This document shows, in pieces, positions 5,719-13,802 of a stretch of DNA of 24,937 nt. Origin of the DNA: JAGVPT01 sp964642725 (GTDB lineage Bacteria > Bacteroidota > Ignavibacteria > UBA10030 > UBA8401); the NCBI GenBank assembly GCA_964642725.1, contig CAZXQG010000042.1, forward strand, positions 1-24,937. Reading direction: 5' to 3'. Each line of letters opens with the position of its first letter. Position 1 is the first letter of the stretch. A program made the position numbers and the translations under genes. Below the pieces are notes generated by a model. That model ran no database searches. It saw only the letters and a list, made by a program, of their open reading frames with translations, and was not told the origin of the DNA.

Positions 5719-7668
5719 TCATCGATCGATTCCTGCGAAAGTAAAATTCATCGGTTGTTTGGCCGCCGCATTCCAGACGAAGTGGATGATCATCGCACGC
5801 TCTTTTATGCCGTAGCCTTTCGAAATCCATCCTTCTTCAATCTCCGGTTTAACCATGTCCGAATATGAGCACCGCACGATTCGGTTGTTGTTTTTTATCA
5901 GGGCAATATCGCCAATTCCCTTTTCAATTGTCAACGATGGATCGAGATGGAAGTAGGAATGTACGCCGCGAACATCCTCGTCGAATCGGTCTTCTATCCG
6001 GAAGGAATGATCATGGGGACGGTAAACGATGGTGCGGCTGTACGGTATTCCCGCCGCCTCATCAAATCCGCACTCGACGCTTATTTCTTGACTCGTTTGA
6101 TCCTCTCGAATAATTCTTCCATCGACGACCTTCTTCCACCCGAACCACTTTTGCGATTTGAAGAAATTCCACCCGGGGCTTACTGTTGTGTTGTGAGCTT
6201 CTGCCGAACGAAGATAGTCGCGTTCGGGATCGTTTCCGAGGTAAACAGATGTGCCCGTGTCCGCCAGGATCGATTCGCCATGGATGTAGAGGATCGGCGA
6301 AAAAAGATCGTTGTGACTGTGCGAACAGAATCCATCGCCGCCCAGGCCGAACGGGCCGGCACGGAAGAAGCAATAATCCATCCCATCGGTCTCTGCATTC
6401 CTTATAACGACATGTCCGCTTTCTCGAGATACGACACAATTCCCGGAGAGAAGATTTGTTCGCTTCTCTTTTGCCGATGTCCACTCACGCTCAGTGAAGA
6501 ACCAAAAAGATTCTTCATTCAAAAAAGCTGGAATCGATAGCTCTTCGATGTTCAAAGCGAACCCTCCAAGCGCGATCAACCCCCGGACGTCCCGGAAATT
6601 GAGGGACGGCGAAAGCGAAAATCCTCTTCCGTCGTCGCTGTCGCCAAACGGCGGCATCTCACACGTTGGAGTCTTGAATCGATAGAGACAGCGCAGCATT
6701 TTCTGAAGCCGTTCTGCGAAGAGCGGTGAGAACGGAAAAGATTTTTTTTGCGCCTTTATGAACGCCAGCAAGAGAAGCTCCGTATCGAAACGGTGGTATG
6801 CCGCTGACTGTTCTTTTCCGGCGCCATCGTCGAATATCTGTGCCTGGATTTCTTTTTCGAGAATACCCCTGGCCGCCTGCATCCATTGTTTTGAACCCTC
6901 GAACGAAAATGAGGCGGCGGTAATAAAGAGCCCGGCGGTCTCACCGATCAGATGATTCGTCCTCACAATTTTATCGACGGAAAGATGCGACGCAAGAAAC
7001 GATGCCTGCTGCGCTATGCTGGACGTGATTGTTGAACGGACTTCTTTTGTGAGATGGGCTTCAATAAATTGAAAAGCTAGTGTCCACGAGATAAGCCGCA
7101 GCCCGACCTCCAGAGGGCTTGCCCAGTTAATGCCGACGCGGTACGGGTTCTCTTTGATCCAATCAAGCCATTGCGATTCGAGTTCATCGGCATACGTTCT
7201 GTCTCCCGAGAGAGAATACGCCTGAGCCAGGGTTACGAAATGCTGATGACGGTTCAATTCCCAGACAGGTTTGACGTCGGCAGGAGAACCCTCGTAATAG
7301 ATGGAGATCTCCCTGTAGGTTTTTTTCTGCCAGGTTTTTTTGCTTACAGGGTCACGATGCCAGTCAATCTTTTCGCCGCATTCAAACGAAGCGCCCAACA
7401 GTTGAAAATTGTGCGACCGAATTTTCTGCGCGCGCGAAAGGAAATCGGGGAAAACAGCCGGGAAGATATTCCTAAAGCGTTGCGCAGTCGAAGGGTCAAG
7501 GGGAATCACTCCATCAAAGGCTGTTTGTCCAGCAGGATGTATATTCTGAATGCGTTTATCAACACGACCCTCAAACAGATGTCTGCGGGCTTTCACAACA
7601 ACGATTTCAAAGAAGCGGCGAACACCCGCTTTGCGAATTGCAAGTATGCTAAAATGAAACAGGTTCAC
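5719..7668 (-). CDS. Heparinase II/III-like polysaccharide lyase family protein
   Basis: The 649-residue protein has the all-alpha toroid N-terminal domain and beta-rich C-terminal domain of the heparinase II/III and alginate-lyase-like family. Visible landmarks are VWELNRHQHF at about 135-144, NWASPLEVGLRLISW at 181-195, NHLIGETAGLF at 238-248, FGDSDDGRGF at 341-350, and HSHNDLFSPILYIHGESILADTG at about 450-472, where the second-domain histidine and metal site usually lie. No convincing signal peptide is visible. Such proteins recur in O-antigen and exopolysaccharide clusters, probably trimming or editing uronate-containing chains. The start is GTG at 7668; an in-frame TAA lies shortly upstream, so no longer start exists. 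The substrate is unknown. Confidence 0.85.
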   Translation of the reverse strand: MNLFHFSILAIRKAGVRRFFEIVVVKARRHLFEGRVDKRIQNIHPAGQTAFDGVIPLDPSTAQRFRNIFPAVFPDFLSRAQKIRSHNFQLLGASFECGEKIDWHRDPVSKKTWQKKTYREISIYYEGSPADVKPVWELNRHQHFVTLAQAYSLSGDRTYADELESQWLDWIKENPYRVGINWASPLEVGLRLISWTLAFQFIEAHLTKEVRSTITSSIAQQASFLASHLSVDKIVRTNHLIGETAGLFITAASFSFEGSKQWMQAARGILEKEIQAQIFDDGAGKEQSAAYHRFDTELLLLAFIKAQKKSFPFSPLFAERLQKMLRCLYRFKTPTCEMPPFGDSDDGRGFSLSPSLNFRDVRGLIALGGFALNIEELSIPAFLNEESFWFFTEREWTSAKEKRTNLLSGNCVVSRESGHVVIRNAETDGMDYCFFRAGPFGLGGDGFCSHSHNDLFSPILYIHGESILADTGTSVYLGNDPERDYLRSAEAHNTTVSPGWNFFKSQKWFGWKKVVDGRIIREDQTSQEISVECGFDEAAGIPYSRTIVYRPHDHSFRIEDRFDEDVRGVHSYFHLDPSLTIEKGIGDIALIKNNNRIVRCSYSDMVKPEIEEGWISKGYGIKERAMIIHFVWNAAAKQPMNFTFAGIDR

Positions 7669-7761
7669 GATACCAGGTTCAATGCTGAATTAAAGAGTTC
7701 ACATCTGAACATCGCAGGTCGAATGTCCACAGAGAAAAACCGTAGCATTCCACAAAAGAGA

Positions 7762-8712
7762 CTATTTTTTCTTGATTTGCCCGTGTTTTTTTCCTTTTCT
7801 GATTTCTCGGATTACAAACACCGGTGAGCTATTAGAGTTCATCAGTATTCTGCCGGTATACTCGCCGATAAGTCCGAGAAAGCCGATCTGAAGTCCTCCC
7901 ACGACCAGAACAACAACCATGAGGGAAGCCCAGCCTTGTACGGGTACGCCCAATAAAATTTTTTCCGCGATGACAATGATTGCCCCGAAAAGTCCAAAAA
8001 CGGCGCTCGCTGCTCCGACGAGAGATGCGATTTGCAGCGGCCTGATGGAAAAGTTCACGAGAAGATTCAGCCCGTGATTGATCAGGCGTTGAATTGTGTA
8101 GTGAGATTCAGTCTCCGCTTTCGCATTCTTGACCGCGACGCCGCCGATGTTGGTCGTCGTCCAGCCGATCAGTCCGTCGATGTAGATATACGAGGATTTG
8201 TATTTCACAATTTCATCCACAACCCATTTGCGGAGGGCGCGGAAACTGCTCGAATTGCCTTTGAGCGAAGTTGAAAGGACCTTTTTCGAAACCCACTTGC
8301 TGAAGCCGGAGGTCGCCGCGCGGAAAAAACCGTACGCCCGTTCCTCGGGCAATCCGTACACAACGTCAAATCCTTCGAGGAGTTTGTCGATAAGGTGCGG
8401 GATCTCTTCGGGGGGATTTTGAAGGTCCTGGTCCAGCGTGATGACGACATCGCCTTGCGCGCATGAAAGTCCTGCCAGTGTAGCATTATGCTGGCCGAAA
8501 TTGCGGCTGAGTTGCACGACGCACACGCTTGCATCCTTAGCGAGCAATTTTTTCAGCGATGAGAGACTTCCATCGGTGCTGCCGTCGTCGACAAAAATGA
8601 TCTCGTACTTCCCAAGCGATCGGGCCACAGGCGCCAAGCGGTCATATAACCGCTCTGCCATCATCGCTCCGTTGTAAACGGGGACGACAAAGGAGATTAA
8701 TTTCATAGTCAT
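7762..8712 (-). CDS. GT2 polyprenyl-phosphate glycosyltransferase (GtrB/DPM-like)
   Basis: The 316-residue protein has an N-terminal GT-A catalytic domain: VDDGSTDGS at 41-49, LSRNFGQHNA at 68-77 and the metal-binding DQDLQNPPEE at 94-103. Two C-terminal membrane helices follow (about 228-255 and 262-288), with the typical LGLIGEYTGRI motif after them. Enzymes of this type load a sugar from a nucleotide donor onto undecaprenyl phosphate at the cytoplasmic face, for use by membrane GT-C transferases. The GT39-like gene directly upstream is a natural partner. ATG codons at 8712 and 8706 both fit as starts. A promoter-like sequence lies upstream at 8740-8768. Confidence 0.9.
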   Translation of the reverse strand: MTMKLISFVVPVYNGAMMAERLYDRLAPVARSLGKYEIIFVDDGSTDGSLSSLKKLLAKDASVCVVQLSRNFGQHNATLAGLSCAQGDVVITLDQDLQNPPEEIPHLIDKLLEGFDVVYGLPEERAYGFFRAATSGFSKWVSKKVLSTSLKGNSSSFRALRKWVVDEIVKYKSSYIYIDGLIGWTTTNIGGVAVKNAKAETESHYTIQRLINHGLNLLVNFSIRPLQIASLVGAASAVFGLFGAIIVIAEKILLGVPVQGWASLMVVVLVVGGLQIGFLGLIGEYTGRILMNSNSSPVFVIREIRKGKKHGQIKKK

Positions 8713-8739
8713 TACCGGCCAATTGTGATTAGCTCTATC

Positions 8740-8768
8740 AAGATAAGGAACACATGCCCCTGTTTCAA
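8740..8768 (-). promoter_or_regulatory. Candidate internal promoter before the first GtrB-like gene
   Basis: On the minus strand TTGAAA (8768-8763) and TATCTT (8745-8740) are separated by 17 nt. They lie in the 63-nt gap between the GT39-like and GtrB-like genes. It could start a second transcript covering the downstream glycan and deoxysugar genes. This rests on a consensus match only. Confidence 0.4.
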
Positions 8769-8775
8769 CAGTTGA

Positions 8776-10287
8776 TTACCATTGCAGGCGATACACTCGA
8801 AGCTGGCCGTAGCAATTCACGGGGAGTTCACCGACGAGTGTTCCTCGCAATTTTACAGTTTCCTCCGCTTTTTCACGGATGGATTTCCAAGAGTCCTTGG
8901 TCCATACTTCCGGGTCTCCTGTGATCATGTATTCGGGTTTGAACGAATTCAGGTCCCTTAAATAAGTGTATTGAGTCCGAAACGGCTGCCCGTAAAACCC
9001 AAACCAGAAAGTCATCGACCCCCACACGCGTGCGGTGGGTGGGATAACAGCGTGCAGCCGATGGATCGTATCTTCGTACGAACAATTTCTATGCCGCCAC
9101 ACCAAGCTTGCGTCACCGGCAATCTGATTCAGAGAGAGTAAAAAGAGAAGAAAACCTGCTGCCGATTCGCGCCAGAATGGCCGCACCAATACCTTTCTGA
9201 GACGTACCATGGTTTTCTGTGACCCTTGCAGCAATTCGTCGATGCCGGAAGCGGTCAGGATGCAGAGAAGCGGAAGGACGGAGGTTGAGTAGTAAATCGT
9301 TTTGTTTGTGATCAAGAGAAAGGAGAGGAAGGCATGAACGCAGATCGCGATTGCGACATAACGGGTCTCCTTTTTCTTCGACACGATCGACGTGATCCAG
9401 AAATAAGCAAAAATCAAAATGCTTGGAACTCTGAATGGAAACTGGGCGTAATCAACGATGCGGTCCCATTCGCCCTGTACGCTTGTGATGATCCAGTGCT
9501 GGCGTGAGACGATGTTCGTTCTGTCTCCCAATTGAAGAAAGAATGTGGAGAACGAATTGTGTGCATCGTTAACAGTTACGTAAACAAGATACGGTGCAAC
9601 TCCCAATAATAATGCTCCGGCAAATGTCCAGCTAAACCGTGAGAAAAAAACCTTGCCCCGATACGTCAGCAGCAGAATCACTCCGACCGCCGCGACATGA
9701 AGGACGGCGTTTGGATGCGTCCACAGCGCGACACCGGCGAACAAGCCCGACCAGAAAAAATACTTTTTCGAATTTGCCCGCATGGCCTGGAACAGAAAGA
9801 GCATTGAAAAACTTTCCAGCATGACGAGATAAATATCAGAACGAATAGTGCGGTAGGAAATGAACATCATTGTTTCGATCATCACAAACCAGACCGCAAG
9901 AAGAGCAGATCGTTTCGAAAAGAATTTTAAAGTGAAAAGATACACCGCTATCATCAGGAGCGCTCCGCATACGGCTGAAACTAGCCTGCCCTGGACGAAA
10001 CCGACTCCGAATACGGCAAAAACGGGGGCAACGGCGATGCTCAGAAGGAGGCGGGGTTGCAGGAACACCTTGTCGAAACCGCTGTCATGGTCCAGAACGG
10101 GGTTATACATTTTCCCTTCGTTTGCAAGCGTCGATGCGGTGATCGCTTCCCACGGTTCATCGACCCAGACGCGCGGGTACTTGTCCAGCATGAACGTCGA
10201 AAGGAAAACGTAAAATGCCATGAGGAGGAAAAAGAACTTATGTTCGAACACTTTCGCTTTTATGGCGGAGAGAGATTTATTCGACAT
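8776..10287 (-). CDS. GT39-like membrane glycosyltransferase (PMT/ArnT-type GT-C fold)
   Basis: The 503-residue protein has about ten or more hydrophobic segments. An acidic pair in the first outer loop (WVDEPWE, D43-E44) is in the place and form of the catalytic Asp-Glu of PMT/ArnT-type GT-C enzymes. Residues 80-130 and 160-330 are mostly membrane-embedded, and a soluble tail of about 110 residues follows (430-503). Such enzymes transfer a sugar from a polyprenyl-phosphate carrier to an acceptor on the outer face of the inner membrane. The two GtrB-like genes in the cluster could make that donor. The start codon lies inside the 3' end of the AsnB gene (11-bp overlap), so the two are probably co-translated. 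The acceptor is unknown. Confidence 0.75.
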   Translation of the reverse strand: MSNKSLSAIKAKVFEHKFFFLLMAFYVFLSTFMLDKYPRVWVDEPWEAITASTLANEGKMYNPVLDHDSGFDKVFLQPRLLLSIAVAPVFAVFGVGFVQGRLVSAVCGALLMIAVYLFTLKFFSKRSALLAVWFVMIETMMFISYRTIRSDIYLVMLESFSMLFLFQAMRANSKKYFFWSGLFAGVALWTHPNAVLHVAAVGVILLLTYRGKVFFSRFSWTFAGALLLGVAPYLVYVTVNDAHNSFSTFFLQLGDRTNIVSRQHWIITSVQGEWDRIVDYAQFPFRVPSILIFAYFWITSIVSKKKETRYVAIAICVHAFLSFLLITNKTIYYSTSVLPLLCILTASGIDELLQGSQKTMVRLRKVLVRPFWRESAAGFLLFLLSLNQIAGDASLVWRHRNCSYEDTIHRLHAVIPPTARVWGSMTFWFGFYGQPFRTQYTYLRDLNSFKPEYMITGDPEVWTKDSWKSIREKAEETVKLRGTLVGELPVNCYGQLRVYRLQW

Positions 10288-12262
10288 CGAATACCCTCAT
10301 CCACATTTCGAGGTTTATAATTTGCCACAAGACACTATTGCCGATCGATGGGGGTTCACTCCGGAGATGCTGTTCAAGATTCGTCCGGTTGAGGAATTGA
10401 TTCGAGCGAAGCGGTTCGTCCAGAAGAAGCGCTCGTATCATAGGCCGAAGTATGCGCATCCACTCGTCCTGCGGTGTGACGAAACCCATCTTGTCTTTGC
10501 GCCATTGGATTTCCTTCGGGAGGATTCCTTCTCCCGCGCATCGCAGCGGATATTTCGACCATCCGTTGTGAATCTTGTACGATGCGGGAATGCTCATCGC
10601 GTACTCCACAACGCGGTAATCGACGAACGGTACCCTCGCTTCAATCGAAAATGCCATTGAATTGCGGTCCTCGTAGTGAAGAAGCTGCTGAAGGTTGAAC
10701 GACGTCTCTTCCTGGAGCAGACGTTCCTGGAGATTGTCGTTTCGTTTTGCCAGGACAGCCGACGAGCGTTTGTGCTCGGATGAGAATCCGGCATCCATGA
10801 AATCAAAACCGGGGCCGAAAAGTTCGAAAGCAGATTGCGGCAGAATATTTCGTGCTGTTTTGCCGATCAGGTCAACAAGCTGCCGGTACACTGAACGCCG
10901 CGTTATGGACGACGTTCCGGCCAGTTCTTTCAACAGACTGCCGAAGCGCATTGTGCGAAGCAATTCTGCGTGATAGATTGGCACATGCCATGCATATCCT
11001 CCCAGCAGCTCGTCTCCGCCCTGTCCATCCAACAGGACGGTAATGTGCTGTTCGGAGGCGAGCCGCATGACATTCCACTGCGCATACACAGACGTTGAGT
11101 TGAACGGTTCGTCCTGGTGATACGCAACCTTCCGGAGTTCATCCCACAATCTATTGCCGTCGGGCCGCACAAAATGAGGCTCGGCGTTTGTACGGGCGAT
11201 GACTTTTTCGACGAACGGTTTCTCGCTGTACGCCGCTTCGTCGTACACGGCAGTAAATGTCTTTTGATGTTCGCCGATGAGACTGCGGTCGATAACTTTG
11301 TTGTCGAACATCAATGAGTTTGCCATGCAGACAATTGTTGAGGAGTCAAGCCCGCCGCTGAGGCAGCTGCCGAGCGCGACATCCGTGCGGAGCCTTATTC
11401 TTATTGAATCGAGCAGAAGCTCTCTGAACTTTTCCGCGTACTGACTATTTTCCGTTTCGCGGTACCGCGTTGTCTCGGAATTGCACCGCAGCGTATAATA
11501 CCGTTGGACTGTAAACGCTCCGGCATCATCGGCGATAAGATAATGAGCCGGGGGCAATTGCTTGATGCCCGAAAAGAATGTCTGATCGCTGTGGTCGATA
11601 ACGGCGTACGCGAGATAATCATACACCATTTGATGATTCGCTTTGCGGACAACGTCGGGATGGAGCAGAAGAGCCTTGATCTCCGATGCGAACGCGAATG
11701 TAGTTTCATTCTTGACATAATAAAAAGGCTTTACTCCGAAGCGGTCCCGGGCGCAGAACAGCGATTTCGTCCGGGCATCCCACAAGGCAAATGCCCACAT
11801 GCCGTTGAAATGAGCGAGACAATCCTCTCCCCATTCTTCGTATGCGTGGATAATCACTTCAGAGTCGGTCTTCGTCCTGAACGTGTATCCCTTTGCAATA
11901 AGCTGTTCGCGCAGTTCGATGTAATTGTAGATCTCGCCGTTGAAAATAAGCCACACCGTGCCGTCGCCGTTTGACATCGGTTGATGGCCTGAAGGGGAGA
12001 GGTCGATAATGCTCAGGCGCCGATAGCCGAATCCCAGGTTGTAGTTTTCCTGAAACGGCGCGGAAATATCCGGATACTTTGTTTTCGCAGCGGGAATCGA
12101 GTCGCTGCCCGACCGTTGTTCACAGCGGCTGTCCGACGTGTCTGCCAGAAAATATCCCTCGTCGTCCGGCCCGCGATGACGGATGCTGTTCGTCATTCTG
12201 AGGAGCAACGCCGGGTCAACAGAGCTGCCGTGTCGGGATAATATGCCTGTAATGCCGCACAT
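10277..12262 (-). CDS. asnB: Glutamine-hydrolysing asparagine synthetase B-type amidotransferase
   Basis: The 661-residue protein begins MCGITGIL, so Cys2 becomes the N-terminal nucleophile of the class II glutaminase domain after Met removal. RHRGPDDEG (28-36), FNGEIYN (107-113) and DSEV (133-136) complete that domain. The synthetase domain has the ATP PP-loop LSGGLDSS at 301-308 and a conserved EARVPFVDYRVVEYAM segment near 570. The start is fixed by the Cys. A stretch of about 30 residues (41-72) between the RGPDDEG and GFGYRRLS motifs is longer and more polar than in the E. coli enzyme. AsnB paralogues in polysaccharide clusters often amidate sugar carboxyl groups rather than aspartate; that role is inferred from context. 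Confidence 0.93.
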   Translation of the reverse strand: MCGITGILSRHGSSVDPALLLRMTNSIRHRGPDDEGYFLADTSDSRCEQRSGSDSIPAAKTKYPDISAPFQENYNLGFGYRRLSIIDLSPSGHQPMSNGDGTVWLIFNGEIYNYIELREQLIAKGYTFRTKTDSEVIIHAYEEWGEDCLAHFNGMWAFALWDARTKSLFCARDRFGVKPFYYVKNETTFAFASEIKALLLHPDVVRKANHQMVYDYLAYAVIDHSDQTFFSGIKQLPPAHYLIADDAGAFTVQRYYTLRCNSETTRYRETENSQYAEKFRELLLDSIRIRLRTDVALGSCLSGGLDSSTIVCMANSLMFDNKVIDRSLIGEHQKTFTAVYDEAAYSEKPFVEKVIARTNAEPHFVRPDGNRLWDELRKVAYHQDEPFNSTSVYAQWNVMRLASEQHITVLLDGQGGDELLGGYAWHVPIYHAELLRTMRFGSLLKELAGTSSITRRSVYRQLVDLIGKTARNILPQSAFELFGPGFDFMDAGFSSEHKRSSAVLAKRNDNLQERLLQEETSFNLQQLLHYEDRNSMAFSIEARVPFVDYRVVEYAMSIPASYKIHNGWSKYPLRCAGEGILPKEIQWRKDKMGFVTPQDEWMRILRPMIRALLLDEPLRSNQFLNRTNLEQHLRSEPPSIGNSVLWQIINLEMWMRVFDVE

Positions 12263-12282
12263 ATGAAGTTATTGGGTCCGAA

Positions 12283-13740
12283 TTATTTCGTTAGACGAAA
12301 GGGAAGAGAGACATAATTTTTGATGGTCTCCAATTCGATAGGGAGAAAGAACTTCATCATCGCCAATGCCACAAGATACGCCGCCAGCAAAAGCGATTTC
12401 GCCGCGATGTGCAATAACAGCGAGCCTGCCGGTAACATTGTGTTTGCAGCAATAATGCATGCTGCTGCGATTGCCATTTTCACGACCCGTTTCCACTCGT
12501 ACCGGATAGGGAACAAGCGATTGGTAAACGCAAAAGTCAATGCCGCCATGAGGAAGTACGCGCTCACGGAAGCAATGGCAGAACCCATCCCGCCCATTGA
12601 GGGAACAAGATAGTAATTCAAGGCGGCGCTCACAACTAATGGAGGAATGGTTACCGGAAGTATCGAGAGAGTGTTCTTTGTCAACGACAGTATAATGACG
12701 AAGACAAAATAGCATCCATAAAAAAGAAAACTGCATGAGAGCAAGAACACTACTGAACCGGCGCCGGCGTACGATGACGTTGCAAGAAGAGAAAGAATCT
12801 CCGGTGTGAACAGTGTAATACCAAGAACAAGGAGAATCCCGACAAAAAGATAGTATGTCAGAATACGCGCATTGGTATATGCCGTGTTCTCGCCGCCGGC
12901 GCGGGAAAATGCAAATTGCGGCCAGGCCATTTGGAACGCTGTTACCGCGAACAACACGATTGATGCAAGACGGCTGCCCAGGGAGTAGAGGCCGAGTTCG
13001 TTGAGAGTGGAAAGGCGCAAGAGAAAAAAACGGTCGCTTGAACTCAGCAGCCAAATACTGACACTGCCGATAATCAAAGGCGCGCTGAAGACCAGCATCT
13101 CTTTTGAAATTTTCGGAGAGACCACAAAACGGAAATCATTTCGGGAAAACACAAATCCGAGTGCAAGGGAAATGCTGTATGCGATCAATTGGGCAAGCAT
13201 CAGTCCGTACACTCCGTCCCCTTGGATAAGAAACACCACGCTGAGGCCGTACATCGCGATGAAACGGAGAAACGTCAATATGGAATAGCGGCCGGGCTCG
13301 CGCTTTGTTTGAAACAGCGCGAGCTGAACGGTATTGATGATGGAAACGACCACCAGCATCATTGTTACATGGAGTGTGCTAACTTGAGTCAAACTGCTGA
13401 AGAGCGTGACGCTGATAACCGGCGATAACATAAAGCCGAAACCTGCAAGCATCGCTCCTGCTGCCAATGCAAGAAACAACGAGGAAGAAACAACAAGTGT
13501 TCTATGCCGTTCTTCACTGGAGTCATAATAAAACCGGATCATCGCCGAATCCATCCCGAGAGCACCGATTGTGCTCAGCAAAAAAAATAGGACATTGAAC
13601 GTCTCAAACAAACCGTATTCCGAGGGCTTAAGATAGCTGGTGAATACCGGCAGCAAAAAAACGCCGATAAACTTGCTCGCGACCGTCCCAAGCCCGTAGA
13701 CGAAAGAAGCGGAAACGAGTGATTTAACAGCTTTCAGCAT
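12283..13740 (-). CDS. wzx: Wzx-type oligosaccharide flippase (MVF/MOP superfamily)
   Basis: The 485-residue protein is hydrophobic throughout, with about 12-14 predicted membrane helices. Its N-terminus has the pattern typical of polysaccharide flippases: SASFVYGLGTVASKFIG, then LLPVFTSYLKPSEYGLFE near residues 28-45. Such proteins move undecaprenyl-diphosphate-linked glycan units from the cytoplasmic to the outer face of the inner membrane. It lies 20 nt upstream of the AsnB gene on the same strand. The presence of a flippase argues for a glycan assembled on a lipid carrier in the cytoplasm, although no matching Wzy polymerase is clear in the window. The family call is firm; the substrate is unknown. 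Confidence 0.88.
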   Translation of the reverse strand: MLKAVKSLVSASFVYGLGTVASKFIGVFLLPVFTSYLKPSEYGLFETFNVLFFLLSTIGALGMDSAMIRFYYDSSEERHRTLVVSSSLFLALAAGAMLAGFGFMLSPVISVTLFSSLTQVSTLHVTMMLVVVSIINTVQLALFQTKREPGRYSILTFLRFIAMYGLSVVFLIQGDGVYGLMLAQLIAYSISLALGFVFSRNDFRFVVSPKISKEMLVFSAPLIIGSVSIWLLSSSDRFFLLRLSTLNELGLYSLGSRLASIVLFAVTAFQMAWPQFAFSRAGGENTAYTNARILTYYLFVGILLVLGITLFTPEILSLLATSSYAGAGSVVFLLSCSFLFYGCYFVFVIILSLTKNTLSILPVTIPPLVVSAALNYYLVPSMGGMGSAIASVSAYFLMAALTFAFTNRLFPIRYEWKRVVKMAIAAACIIAANTMLPAGSLLLHIAAKSLLLAAYLVALAMMKFFLPIELETIKNYVSLPFRLTK

Positions 13741-13802
13741 GGTATGGGAAAAAAATATTCAACAAATCATTCGATATGGAAGTCAATGACGTCGATGAGC
13801 AC

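Noticed and set aside
7669..7761. A separate promoter for the heparinase-like gene in the 93-nt gap
   Set aside because: I found no pair of hexamers with acceptable spacing; the gap may simply be spacer within the operon.
12269..13054. A 261-codon minus-strand frame overlapping the flippase gene
   Set aside because: The product is Cys/Arg/Ser-rich with no family pattern, and the overlapping flippase frame is longer and clearly recognisable.
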